NCBI GenBank assembly: GCA_003254925.1
Contig: QANZ01045097.1
Span: 25,093-89,092, forward strand
Source: Chamaecrista fasciculata
Lineage: Eukaryota > Streptophyta > Magnoliopsida > Fabales > Fabaceae
Reading direction: 5' to 3'
Length of the DNA stretch: 64,000 nt
The translations under genes were made by a program, and so were the position numbers. The number at the start of each line of letters is the position of its first letter. The stretch's first letter is position 1. The notes beneath the pieces are model-generated. The model was given only the letters and a program-made list of their open reading frames with translations, searched no databases and had not been told where the DNA came from. Below are positions 10,402 through 21,640 of this stretch, piece by piece.

Positions 10402-12787
10402 ATAAGGTATTTTAAAATACCTTTTTTTGAATTCGATGATGTCATGCCTATGCATTTAACTAATCTTTTTTTATTAATTCTTTTTATTTGATTTGAATAA
10501 TATTTTTTAAAATAAGAAATCTAAAACAAAAGGATGATATTTTTGTGTCTTTATTTTCTAATGCATATATATTTATTAAGTATCTATATATATATACTAT
10601 TATATATGTACTAAATCGAGAAATATATATAATAGTAAGATAAGATAAATTAAATTGAAATAAATTTAATAGTTTTTACTGAACTTNTTTAGGTCAATTA
10701 GATCTTTTACTATTACTTTAGCTAAATATTAACAATAAAATTTCGTAGCTAATTGCATGTATGTAAAATTATAGAAAACGAAACTCAAAAGATAAAATAA
10801 TAGCAAAATATTAACAAGATGAAGTCTGACTTTATTGGAAAAAGTTAGTCAAAGATAAAATTGGCCATAACGTGAAATCTTTCGGACAAAATTGATCGCA
10901 AAAAAACAATTGAGGACGCAATTGACAATTAATGTTCAATTTGGAGACCAAAAAGGTGTTTTTTACCTAATAATAATATCAATTATAATTAATATGTATC
11001 TCTTATTGGAGGCACATCAAACTACCTCTCTTTTATTTCTTTAATTGGATCTTTGAGATTGATATATTTACTTTTTATATATATTAATATTTATTAGTCA
11101 AGGCTGTCAAAGTCGGTCGCAACATCATCTTTCAAACAAGTTTCTTGTTCGATCTCATGCATGATCGATTTTGAATGGGATCGCTGTTAGATCGATATCT
11201 TATTCCTAAGATCGTAAGATTGTGAGATCTCACTTAACCTACTTTTTTTCTTTGGAATTTTAAAGAGAAAAAAGCTGTTTTATTTTTTATTCGTTTCTTA
11301 TGTATTGGAGCAAAATGGAGCATTCCACTTCTATCCTTCAAAATTGCCAAAACTAAAATTCTCAAATTTGAACTGTGAAGGCTAAAGCATTGTTTCACTT
11401 CCATCCACTTGCTATATTTATGTACGCTGGTGTTTCTAATTTTTTTTTTAATAAATTCTTTTATTGGCCAAGAAAAGGATAGAAGAAATTAATCAAATTA
11501 TGGAATTTTACTTTCTAAGACATTACAATATTATAATTTGAAGCAAAGAGAATAAGCTAATCGAGAAATTGAAAGTCTAATTAAATACAATTATATATAC
11601 TTCAAAAATGGTAGAATCTTACGATCTTCGATCCCATCCTTTGATTCAATCTATCTTATGGCTCTTACAATCTCAAGTAAAATCTCGGTTCTGATAGCCT
11701 TAGTATTAGTAATATAAGAGCAACAAAAATATGTTATTGATTATAGTATATAAAAATTATGTAAACAAAAATGAGAAGTTATTTATCATTATTTTTAAAA
11801 CATTATGAACAAATTACTGCGATCATCGAGTTTTGCATGAAAATTATAAAATGAACAAGTTTAACTAATTTTTAGCATGGTTTTGTCGTATTGTTTGACA
11901 GAAATTACCATAAAAATGATGGAAGATGTTGGGGTATGGGTCTACCCTTGGTGGACGATTAAACCAAGAAGACCATGATCATATATATAATAATATTTAT
12001 TATTATTATTTAGTGTATCAATTAATTGAATTAATTAATTATTTATTATCATGAGATAATAAGATCATAGAGATATGGAGAGAAATTTTTGAAAACATAT
12101 TTTCAAATAATATTGAATTATTTGAAAAATATTTTTATGAGATAGTCATTTATTAGACTTATTCTACTAAAATATACCCATCATCATAGAACAAAAGAGA
12201 CACACAAGTTTTCGTTTTTAGAGAGAAAAACCCAGAAAAACAAAGTGAGTTCTTGAGTGAGAGTCTTGATCTTGGAGTTGCATCAAGCCATTAGCAGTCT
12301 CATACTTAATACTTTGTTTCTACCTGTGTTATTTGTTTGATATATTTGTGTTCAAATTCATGATCAATTTGTCAATCCGTGTTCGAGTTCTTAATTGGAT
12401 CTTCGCATATGTACTTGACTACCAAGAAGAAATCAACAAATACTAAATTAAACTAGAAGAATGAGATGTAAACATAATTAAAAGTTTTGTTTTACAACTT
12501 CAAAGTCCGAGGCTGAGGCTTAAGCTAGCAAAAAGAAGTTTTAAAATGCAGTTCTAAACAATTTAGTTTAGTTTTTTTTTTTTTTGTGACTGAAAAGTTT
12601 ATGTGGGGGTATATACTGGTATCCTATTCGAGTTATAGAATATCTCCGATTCCTATGAGGATTTACAAGAAGAATTTGTATATCTCACCAAATAAGACAT
12701 TCATATAGATTAGAGGATCGAACTTTTGCCTAATTCAAATCTTAATCAACTGTGTCACCAATTTTATGTTGATATTGAAGTTAGATA
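10402..12787. repeat. Direct repeat block B, partner of 7451-10215
   Basis: Block B follows block A in the same orientation after about 190 bp. It lacks the 7687-8103 palindrome and the distal half of the LTR-like unit, and has its own AT-rich stretch at about 10575-10975. Many substitutions separate the copies, so the duplication is not very recent. No gene is visible. Base 10687 is N. Confidence 0.8.
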
Positions 12788-13440
12788 ACCCAACCCACCG
12801 TGTGAACACCCTAACGAGTGAGCATGAGTTGAGTTGTGTTGGGTTTGGGAAAAGTGCAACCCAACTCGCACATCTTTTTGCATGTTGAATTGAGTTGGGT
12901 TTCAATTTTGTTGTCGCTCAATCCGATTCGAGCCACAACTCTGCGGATTGAGCGCGGAGTCAACACAATTTTTTTTAAAAAAAATAATTCTCTAATTTTT
13001 ATAACAAAAAGATGTTATTATAAATTTGTAAATAGTAAAAGAAAAAGCTTACATATAGAAAAAGTTAAATTACACATATATATATATATTAAAATACACT
13101 CCATAACATATATAAATGTAATCTATATATGTAATTATGTAAATTTTAAAGTCAAAATAGCTTGTTTATAAAGAACTAACAATATCAACACATAAAAAAA
13201 CATACAAAAATATATAAAAAAAAATTAATAAGCATATATAAAATTAATAAATAGGTAAAAATATGTGCAAATTTACGGGTTGGGTTGAGAAACTACGTAT
13301 CCACAACCCAATTCACATGTGTGCGAGTTGAAAATTTTAAACTGAATCCAACCTGTGAATCTCAACTAACCTAACTCAAAACTACAGGTTTGGTTAGTTT
13401 CTTGGATTGGGTTGCGCATCCTAATGACTCCAACCAATAT
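12788..13440. repeat. Anonymous repeat rich in 'caacccaa/ttgggttg' words
   Basis: This stretch is bordered on both sides by clusters of CCAACCC/GGGTTGG words (12790-12960 and 13270-13430) around an AT-rich core with a (TA)n run near 13077-13090. The ends look loosely inverted, as in a decayed non-autonomous DNA element, but I cannot define exact termini or a target duplication. Confidence 0.4.
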
Positions 13441-13679
13441 GTAACAAGTTTTCGTGGAACTAGTTTTGCAAGAGCTAGAGCGTGAAACTCAATTCAATCA
13501 TAGCAAGCCACAATTGAACTACCAAATGTGGGATGCTTTTGATATCATTTATTGTTTCATGGAGTCAGTAGTTATTACATATTTTTAATTTTTCACATGT
13601 ATCCTTAAGTGAAAGTAATCATGTTCAAGATACCATCGGACATGTTGACAATGTACATTATCAACATGTGGGAGACTAG

Positions 13680-14515
13680 GGGGCAAAATGGTTGGGTTGG
13701 TTGGTTTTAGATTGGGTTGCAAATGATTGGGTTATAAATAGGTCATTAACCTATTTATATTTGTTAAATGAGTCATTGGTGGGTCGTGACCCATGAAATT
13801 AAGGGTCGACCCAACCCAATTCATTAACCCATTTTAAAATATTTATATCATTTAATAAATAAATTATTTAATAAAATTAAAGATTAATTATTTAATTTGT
13901 AAACTAATTAATGAGAATAATTTTAAATTATTCAAAATTAGAATTAAATCATATTTTGACCGCAAATATTTTTTAAAATTTTCATTTTAGTCCTCAAATA
14001 TCATGATCCAGAGACATTTTTGTAAATTTTGAAAACATTTGGGGGCATTTTGTAATTTTTGCAAAAATTTGTGAAGTTCATCCTCCTTCTATTGAAGGCA
14101 CGGTTTTTCGATTAAAATGCATTTATTTTTCAGATTTAGAACTAATTTGTAATTTTAACATTTTTCCAATATTTTTCAAAATTACAATTTGACCCCAAAA
14201 TTATTTTATAATTTTCATTTTAGTCCTCAAATATTATCGTTCAGGGACATCTTTGTAAATTTTGGAATTATTTGAGGGCATTTTATAATTTTTGAAAAAA
14301 TTATGAAATTCATATTCACCCCACCCCTTCATGAAACTACGTAGTTTTGACACAAATTCAGGTTGAGTTGGATAAACCATTAGTTTGACCTAACCCAACC
14401 CAATTTTAGTGGGTCAATTTTGAACCCAACCCATCTTGACTCATTATTTAAATGGGTTGAGTTTGGGTTTATTAAAATGATAGTTGGGTTGGGTTGGGAA
14501 ATTTTCCCACCCCCA
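13680..14515. repeat. Decayed non-autonomous element, inverted relative of 49402-49995
   Basis: Read on the minus strand from about 14515, this region matches 49402-49995 on the plus strand: a stretch of aacccaaccc words, then tcaagatgggttgg, aactacgtagtttcatgaa, and a block of 'aatttacaaa...gtccct' words. Around 13980-14050 and 14160-14300 a related sub-block is tandemly repeated. I see no coding potential. The class is unclear; hAT-like MITEs often start with similar GGTGGCAA-type ends. Confidence 0.55.
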
Positions 14516-15023
14516 TGGGAGACTAACTCCCGCTATTCCCAACACTACTTGGTTTGCATGTATTACACGTTTAGATGCATGTTAGAATAACAAAATTCCT
14601 CATTCAAACCAATATACAATCACCAATTGCACTCAGACATCATTTACCGAACCAAATAATAGAGAGAAAAATGCTTGAATCAAATATAAAAGACGACTAC
14701 TTAAGAATAAGGAGATCCAAAATTGTAATCAACAAAAATCAAGGATTATCCTTTCTTAAAAATATAATAATATAAGTAATGAATTACAATTGATCAATAA
14801 AAGCTAGGACAAAACAAAACTAGGACTGGCTTCTCCTGTCCAAAACAATCTGCACAAAGTCCTCCCATTTCTGCACTTTCCCCAATCCTATCCTTACTAT
14901 CAGCTCTCATAAATAATGGATGAAGAAAGAAAATGGCATACCTTGATGCATCAAAATGATATCGTTAACACCTCCACCAAGGACTTTTACCTAAATTACA
15001 AAGCCATGTCAGTGGGATAAGAA
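14516..15023. other. Short intergenic stretch and 3' flank of the QUA3-like gene
   Basis: AT-rich, with no recognisable exon. It should contain the 3' UTR of the minus-strand methyltransferase gene that ends at 15024. Confidence 0.5.
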
Positions 15024-18000
15024 TTACAGCTTCCACAATGTCTTGGTTGCAACTAGGATATTTTCTCTGCCATGTGATTCAGGTTCTTGCTCATGTATGG
15101 TAGGCTTCCACCGTACTGCTTTGGCAACACGAGCAACTTTGTTAATTACATCTGGGGTATCCCTCACGACAAGGGTTCCTTCTGGGCGCAACATTCGGTC
15201 TATTTCTACCAATAAATCAACAATGCTACACCTGCAATGTAGTCATTAAGCAATTAGAGTGATCTTGTTAATTATTTTGTAACAAAATAAGATAGCAAAG
15301 AAATTAACAATCATGTTGCAGCTGCATAGAGCCTGCTATTCTAAGTTTGGACCTGACATGAATTCCATACACAAAACTAGCAATCTAGATGGCTCATAGA
15401 ACTCAAACTTAACTAGCTGTTAAGTCACTCATTAATCCATAGTTTGTATCCAATCAAATATTTCAGAGTAGACCAATCAATGAACAGCAGCTTTTACATT
15501 ATAAGTTTTTAAAAATTTTCAATGCATTAAATTTCAAAATGAAATAAGACCTTTGAATCGAAGAAGAAAGATGTTATTATTAAATCTTGAAGCAGAAAAG
15601 AGAAGCTTCAACATGGACACACATAATAAAATAGTATGACCAATAATCTTGTGAAAATCAAACACATTGACAATAGGTTATGTTGGTTAAAGTAGCATCC
15701 GTCTCTCTTCATGGAAATGAAACACAGAATGACAAATAACTTCTCAACTTCACAAAATTTCATACCCGAAGTTAATAAAAATCTACATATCAACTTGTTA
15801 CCCAGAAAGTTACAAGTCAATAAAGTAACAGCTGATGAAGCCAGTTAAAAAGCATGAAATACCTGCTATCACCAGAAGCTGGGTCTTTTATAAGTGACTC
15901 AATGCTTGCCACATGGATCAGATCATACGATCGAGGATATGTTGAGAAAGGTTCACACCTGGAACAGTAACCTCAAATTAGATCATGTAAAAGTATCAAT
16001 TAAAAATTGTTACAAATTAAATTCTCTGAAAAAATTAAAAAAAATGTGTTTGAAAGATTGGAATCAGAACTCCAGCCATAAGTGAAAAACAGGTTAGAGG
16101 CTAAGCAAACTAGATTTGATTTAATCAAGATATCCATGAAACTTTGACTCTTGATTAGAAGCTTTAGTAAGGTAATTACAATACCTACACCCATAAATTA
16201 TGTTACTAAGAAAATTAACAATCCTAATTTAATAACTTATGCTTACCTAAGCAGAGATGAACATAAAGTTAGATAATTGAATTTATAAATAAAATGGGAG
16301 CAATATCAAACTTAATTCTATACAAGCAAATAGAGATGGCAATACAATCATGCTATTTGATAGCCTTGGTAGGTTGGAATAAGTAAGGGCTCAACTTACA
16401 TGACTTGAAGTTTAATTTTATGAATTTTATCTATGGCGTGAGCTGTGAGACTTGAATTCATTGTGTAACAGAGTGTAGATTGAATTTCAGATATTTGGCT
16501 CACACATGACATAACTTGAGAAAATATAGTTTTTATTCTTATAAAAAATATAATAACATAAAATCAAATTATATAATTTTCTTGAAAATTTTGCAACTTC
16601 TAAAATTTAAATATTTCATTAGAATCATAACAAACTGACTCAAGTTTGAAATTTTTTTATTGAGTCAAAGCCCAAACTAAGTCTCAAGTTGAGTTTGAGT
16701 GCGATAAATTTTTGTATGAGCTAAGCTCATGTGCATCAGTATTCAAGTGAACTTAATTTGATTTCATGGCAGACAAGCCAAACACTGGAGTTCAGAAGCC
16801 TGTAAGCAACAGAAATTCAATGACTGAAATAATAGTTGAAAGACCTAAGCTTGTGGGTCTTAAACACATTTTTCATTGCCTCTCACGTAAATCTTGCACA
16901 ATATCTGATTGCAGGTTATACAGATTACTAAAGGGACAGAAGGTGTTTTTCCCATGGAGGAAAGACCTAAGCTTGTTGGTCTGAAAGACATTTTTCATTG
17001 CCTCTCACATAAATTCTTGCACAATATCTGATTGCAGATTATGCAAATTATTAAAGGGGCAGAAGGTGCTACTGCTTTCCTATGGAGGAAAGACCTAAGC
17101 TTGTGGGTCTAAAAGACATTTTTCATAGCCTCTCACATAAGTTCTTGCAATATCTGATTCAGACTATGCAAATTATTAAAGGTACAGAAGGTGGTTTCCC
17201 ATGGAGAGATATATGCCACATATCAGAATTCTAAACATTCTGAATAAATTTGCAATTAAAAGAAAATGCATAAAGCTTTCAGCTAGAACTCACCAATCAT
17301 GATAGACTCCAATAAGGCCTCTGTCAAAGATCAGATCAAGGGTAGATGGCTTGCCAGCTGGAACAACATTCATTACCCACACGGGATCAGATATTAATGC
17401 TGCTGCAAAACCACCAAAGAATGCATTCATGTCCATGACATTACGAACTGCAGGAGTTCCCAACTTTAAGTTCAGAGAATTCTTATAGAAAGCAATCCTC
17501 CTTGCCCACCTCCTAGAGTCGGCCTCAAACACATCAGCACTATTTTTCATGATTGTGCCTCTTGGAGGTGCTGCTGTAAGCCTCTCTGGCCACTTGCGAA
17601 TCCTCCCAACAGCATAATCCCCTTTGACAAGAGTTGTACTACTAACGCATTTTTTCAATTTGAAGTACCTGCAAGATAAACCATCTTAATGCTGCAACCC
17701 CAACTAACTATTATGATGGTCTATTCACAAGAATAACATTCGCCATGTGCTACTATAAAGAAAACATTTAGGTAACTAGAAAGATCATTGGCCAAAAATA
17801 AAAAAAAAAGAGAAGCCTTGAAGATCAAAAGAAAAACTAACTTAAAAATAGTCTAATGAAATTACCAAGCAGAACTTGGGTCATCTGAATCATCACATGA
17901 TTCAATGCCAAATTCATTTTGGTTGGGCAAACATGAATCTCCTACTGGCTTTTTCCAGATCACAGTGTTACCATCTACAGCTATCAGTTCATAACACAAA

Positions 18001-21000
18001 GCTCTTGCCACAGCCTGGAGATCTGACCATTCTTTATCTTGCTTAGGCCACTGTACAGGAGGACCAGAGATGACTAAGTATCCACTAGGGCGAAGTAATC
18101 TATCCACTTCAATAAAATAACTTGCATCTGCAAGGAAGTTTTTCTGAATTAGGGAAGTGACCATTGTTTAGAAAATTAAAATGCATGAAAAGGTCAGCTA
18201 GAATGAAGAGCTTACTGTAGGCAGTAAAAGGAATCAAACACCGCGAACAATGCACCAAATCAAAAGCAAATGCAGGAAATGGAAGTCTACGAGTTCCAAG
18301 CATGGCAACCATAGCTGGTATTCCTCTTTCAAGTGCAAATTGTATTTGTGATTTATGTGAATCTCTAGGAGCAAATGACATGGTTAAAATGTCTTGAGCT
18401 AGCATATATCCTCCAAAACTGGCAACCTATGAAAAGAGAGAGAAATGTAAATGTTATACAATAACAACTTTTATTAAGAGTTAAAAAGTAAATACGGAAA
18501 CAGGTCCTACCCCACACCCCATATCAAGAGCAGTCCTCAGAATACCACCATTTATTGGAATGTATTGACCAAGTCTTTCAATATACTGAACTGCTCCATC
18601 TGGAAACATTGTGCCACCACCAGGGAAAATAAAGTAAGGACCTTCACGTTTCATCCATCCCTGGTGACCTTTCCTGTCTGCAATCTTGTCATGTGGCATA
18701 TTGTCGTGCCATATCTGCATAAAATGTAGTGATGCTTTTAAATCAGTAGATCAATAACTAAGAAACATAACCAACAATATAAGCTGTGATATTATATATT
18801 GTTGAAGTTAAGTCCCAATTGAATGTAGTAAAATCTACAAAACCAGCAGGATCTAAATTTATCACACATTCACACCTCAGTATAAGCTATTAATGATTAA
18901 AATATAATTTGATAGGAGATCACTGAGGCACTCTGTCTCCATTAAGAACCAATTTTTCTTTCCTTACTTCTTCGTTCTTACTTAATGCAAGCACTAGACT
19001 GATATGATTCTACCACCAAATATGCATGAAAGTTGCTTTTATATTCAACCACCAGTAAACACCATAGTTATTGATGGCATGCCATGAGACATGCCACAGC
19101 TAGTTGAGCAAGGTCACAGCTGTGGAAGTGAGTGTCACAAGTACCAAGGGCCGTGGCACATGGCATTTGCCACATTCAACATTAACAATTTGAAAGGAGC
19201 CTACGTAAAATAGGCACCTTTCAGTGAAGCATCTTTTTTATCCCTGTTTATAAACTGAAGCTTCTCATGCTTTATTCACTTCGTTCATCCTCTCCCTTAC
19301 AGACTTTGTGCATCATGTTTGGTTCCACTTCTTCAGTTCAGTTCTCCCACTCTGTCTCAGTTTTTTTATACATCCTTTCTCTGATATCAGGTTCGATCTC
19401 TTCCTTCACTGCAATGAGTCAATGACGGTGGAGACTCAAAATGCAAGAAGTTGACTAAAAGTACTTATTTATGCATTGACTTCTTATCTGCTTGATAATT
19501 AACAATCTGGCCAAAGAAATACAGGAAACTAATTCAGCTGATATGATGGTTTATTTGATAGTGTTTATTATCATAATACTTATAGTCTTATATTTTTATG
19601 GACATCTTCAACAGCTCTCAAGGGACGACAAATATCAAAAGAGCAAGCTGAACAATTTGTTGAAGTTGACAGCAATGGGATTTCGAAACAGAGGCATCAC
19701 ATACCAAAAACTCCTCATACACCTTAGTCTTCTTATGTGTGCGGTTGGGTTTGTAATTTTACTAATCTTTACATTTATCTGGAATTGTAATTTATGTATG
19801 CCACCCCTTGTGTCAAATGTCACATCTCTAGCAGCCCTACGGCAATAGTGTGCCACTCACGTCAATAACTCAGACCTATGAACCATCGATACAATGAGGT
19901 TCTATCATCCAGTAGTGAACATGATACAACCTCGGCCTTTGATCTTAACATTTTACCATGATCCTTAGTTTTGGCAATCACATAGACTGGCTTTGTGCTA
20001 ACTTTCTAGCCTTGGACGTACAGTACAATATCAACGTCATCACATTTGCCTCACGATTGCAATTGAGCAACTGAGTCCATAGGTAATGCTTATACTGATT
20101 GGAGATATTTGAACCATGAGTAAAAACTCATACTAAAATATTAGTCTATATAGGGCCTTATCTTTCTATTTTTGTCATCAGGACATCATATTAAGAAAAA
20201 ACTACCCACCTTCTATCCAAACAATGAACTAAATTTTTTCCTCATTAGGCAAAAACACTAATATCGTCTTCAAACTTTACACCAACTATCAATTTCATCC
20301 TCAATCTTTTTTTGCTATCAATTTCGTCCCTAATGTTTCGCATGTTGGTCAATTTTATATTTGCTCTTTAACCAAATATTAACGACTAAATCTACTTGCC
20401 TAATGATATGTAATGTAAAATTGATAGAAAAATAAACTCAAATCCTAACTCAAATTGAAAAACAAGATGCAGTTTATAGTCAAAATTGACCAAAATGTAA
20501 AACATTGGGAATGTAAAGTTTGGGAACGAAATTAGCACTTTTGCCAAATCATTAGTTACCTTGTGCAAGCTCTCCGACCAATGCACCGGAACCTTGTATC
20601 CAAACAGTGAACTAAATTTTTACCTCATTAGGCAAAAGCACTAATATCGTCCTCAAACTTTACACCAACGGTCAATTTCATCCTCAATCTATTTTTGCAG
20701 TCAATTTCGTCCCTAATGTTTTGCATGTCGATCAATTTTATCTTTGCTCTTACTTAAACCAAATGTTAACAACAAAATCTACTTGCCTAATGATATGTGA
20801 TGTAAAATTGATAGAAAAATAAAGCTCAAATCAAATCCTAACTCAGGAGTCAATTTATTGACAGAAGTTACTCAAAGATAAAATTGATCAAAATGTAAAA
20901 CATAGGGAACCAAATAAGAAGTTTTGCCAAATCATTAGTTACCTTGTGCAAGCTCTCCGGCCACTGCACGGGAACCTTGTAGCCGTCCGGTGGCGGAATC

Positions 21001-21368
21001 AGGCAAAGTGGCGTGACCTCAGGACGCGGGCAATGCCTCTCTCTGTAGAAATTCATTTCTCTACTGAGCTGACTGTTCAACCTCGGGTCCTCGCAAGGCA
21101 TGTGGTCCACTGCATCGGACGGGCATGACTCGATGGTTCGTTGTTCTCCGGCCTCGATCACCGCAATGAGGCGGTGGCGCTGCCGTGGATCAGAGGTAGA
21201 CAGAAGAAGTGTCTGGCGACCGGAGGCGGCAAACGAATCACCGATAGGCGTGAAGACGAGGATGAAGAACAGCATTACGAAGCCGAAGAACGCTGCTGTA
21301 ACGACGTCCAGGAGCCGCCATTGACGGAAGATACGCTTGGAAGAAGGAGGCATGTTGGATTGGCCCAT
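15024..21368 (-). CDS. QUA3: QUASIMODO3/PMT13-type putative pectin (homogalacturonan) methyltransferase
   Basis: Type II Golgi membrane protein of the plant putative S-adenosylmethionine methyltransferase family; Arabidopsis QUA3 (At4g00740) is implicated in methyl-esterifying homogalacturonan. Exons (minus): 20943-21368, 18511-18714, 18216-18426, 17866-18127, 17294-17668, 15863-15958, 15024-15231. All are GT-AG with consistent phases, giving 593 aa, close to the ~600 aa family size. Features: short cytosolic N-terminus, one membrane anchor at about residues 20-42 ([18 protein letters not shown]), [22 protein letters not shown]-binding LDMGCGVASFGGY at 205-217 split by intron 2, [14 protein letters not shown], a second fold half with [33 protein letters not shown] and [12 protein letters not shown]. 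The start is the first ATG of exon 1 and agrees with the family N-terminus. Introns 1 and 5 carry tandem duplications listed separately. No disabling change was found. Confidence 0.92.
16838..17205. repeat. Three-copy tandem repeat in intron 5 of the QUA3-like gene
   Basis: A unit of about 118-128 bp beginning gaaagacctaagcttgtggg starts at about 16838, 16960 and 17088. Each unit continues with catttttcattgcctctcac, a cttgcacaatatctgattgc stretch, agggacagaaggtg and ccatggag. Copies differ by small indels. It lies entirely within the intron between coding exons 5 and 6. Confidence 0.85.
19080..19860. other. Middle of QUA3-like intron 1, unexplained sequence
   Basis: This part of the 2.2 kb intron 1 (18715-20942) has a patch at 19080-19170 rich in 'tgccac' words and a plus-strand frame (19492-19848) with two hydrophobic stretches. 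The frame matches no family I recognise and begins at a non-ATG codon, so I regard it as chance or decayed transposon sequence. Confidence 0.3.
20211..20980. repeat. Tandem duplication in QUA3-like intron 1 that copies the end of exon 1 and its splice donor
   Basis: Two copies of about 375-385 bp (about 20211-20596 and 20597-20975) follow each other. Each holds a MITE-like element (ggcaaaaacactaatatcgt... to ...cttttgcc, same family as 48954-49332) followed by aaatcattagttaccttgtgcaagctctccg. The right-hand copy of that last part is the genuine end of exon 1 with its donor. The left-hand copy (about 20565-20600) repeats about 35-40 bp of exon plus donor, and on the minus strand reads [14 protein letters not shown] in place of [14 protein letters not shown]. 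The extra donor lies inside the intron. Confidence 0.85.
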
Positions 21369-21640
21369 AATAGGAAATCGATATGGATCTGATCAAATGT
21401 GCATCTGGATTAGGGGTTTCAGAGAATCGAGGATTTTATAGAGGAAAGAAATCTTAAGAAATGTATAATAAGAAGTGGGTCTCTCGATATTCGAAAATGG
21501 AATCGGATTGGAGAACTTGCATCTGAGGAGCCTCGCTCGTTTTAGGAAGTGTTGAGTAGCGAATAGAAGAAGAAGGATCTCAGAACTGATACCATTCCAC
21601 CGTTATAACCCGGATTGGTTCATTCGAATAGTTAACAACT
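21369..21640 (-). promoter_or_regulatory. 5' UTR and proximal promoter region of the QUA3-like gene
   Basis: The sequence just upstream of the start codon is less AT-rich than the intergenic DNA beyond 21640, as expected for transcribed leader and proximal promoter. I cannot point to a specific TATA box or transcription start. Confidence 0.35.

Noticed and set aside
16838-17205. CRISPR-like regular repeats
   Set aside because: Units of about 122 bp without distinct spacers in a plant intron are an ordinary tandem repeat.
19492-19848. Possible small membrane protein in QUA3-like intron 1
   Set aside because: The frame has two hydrophobic stretches but begins with a non-ATG codon and resembles no known family. 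AT-rich intron sequence readily gives hydrophobic frames.
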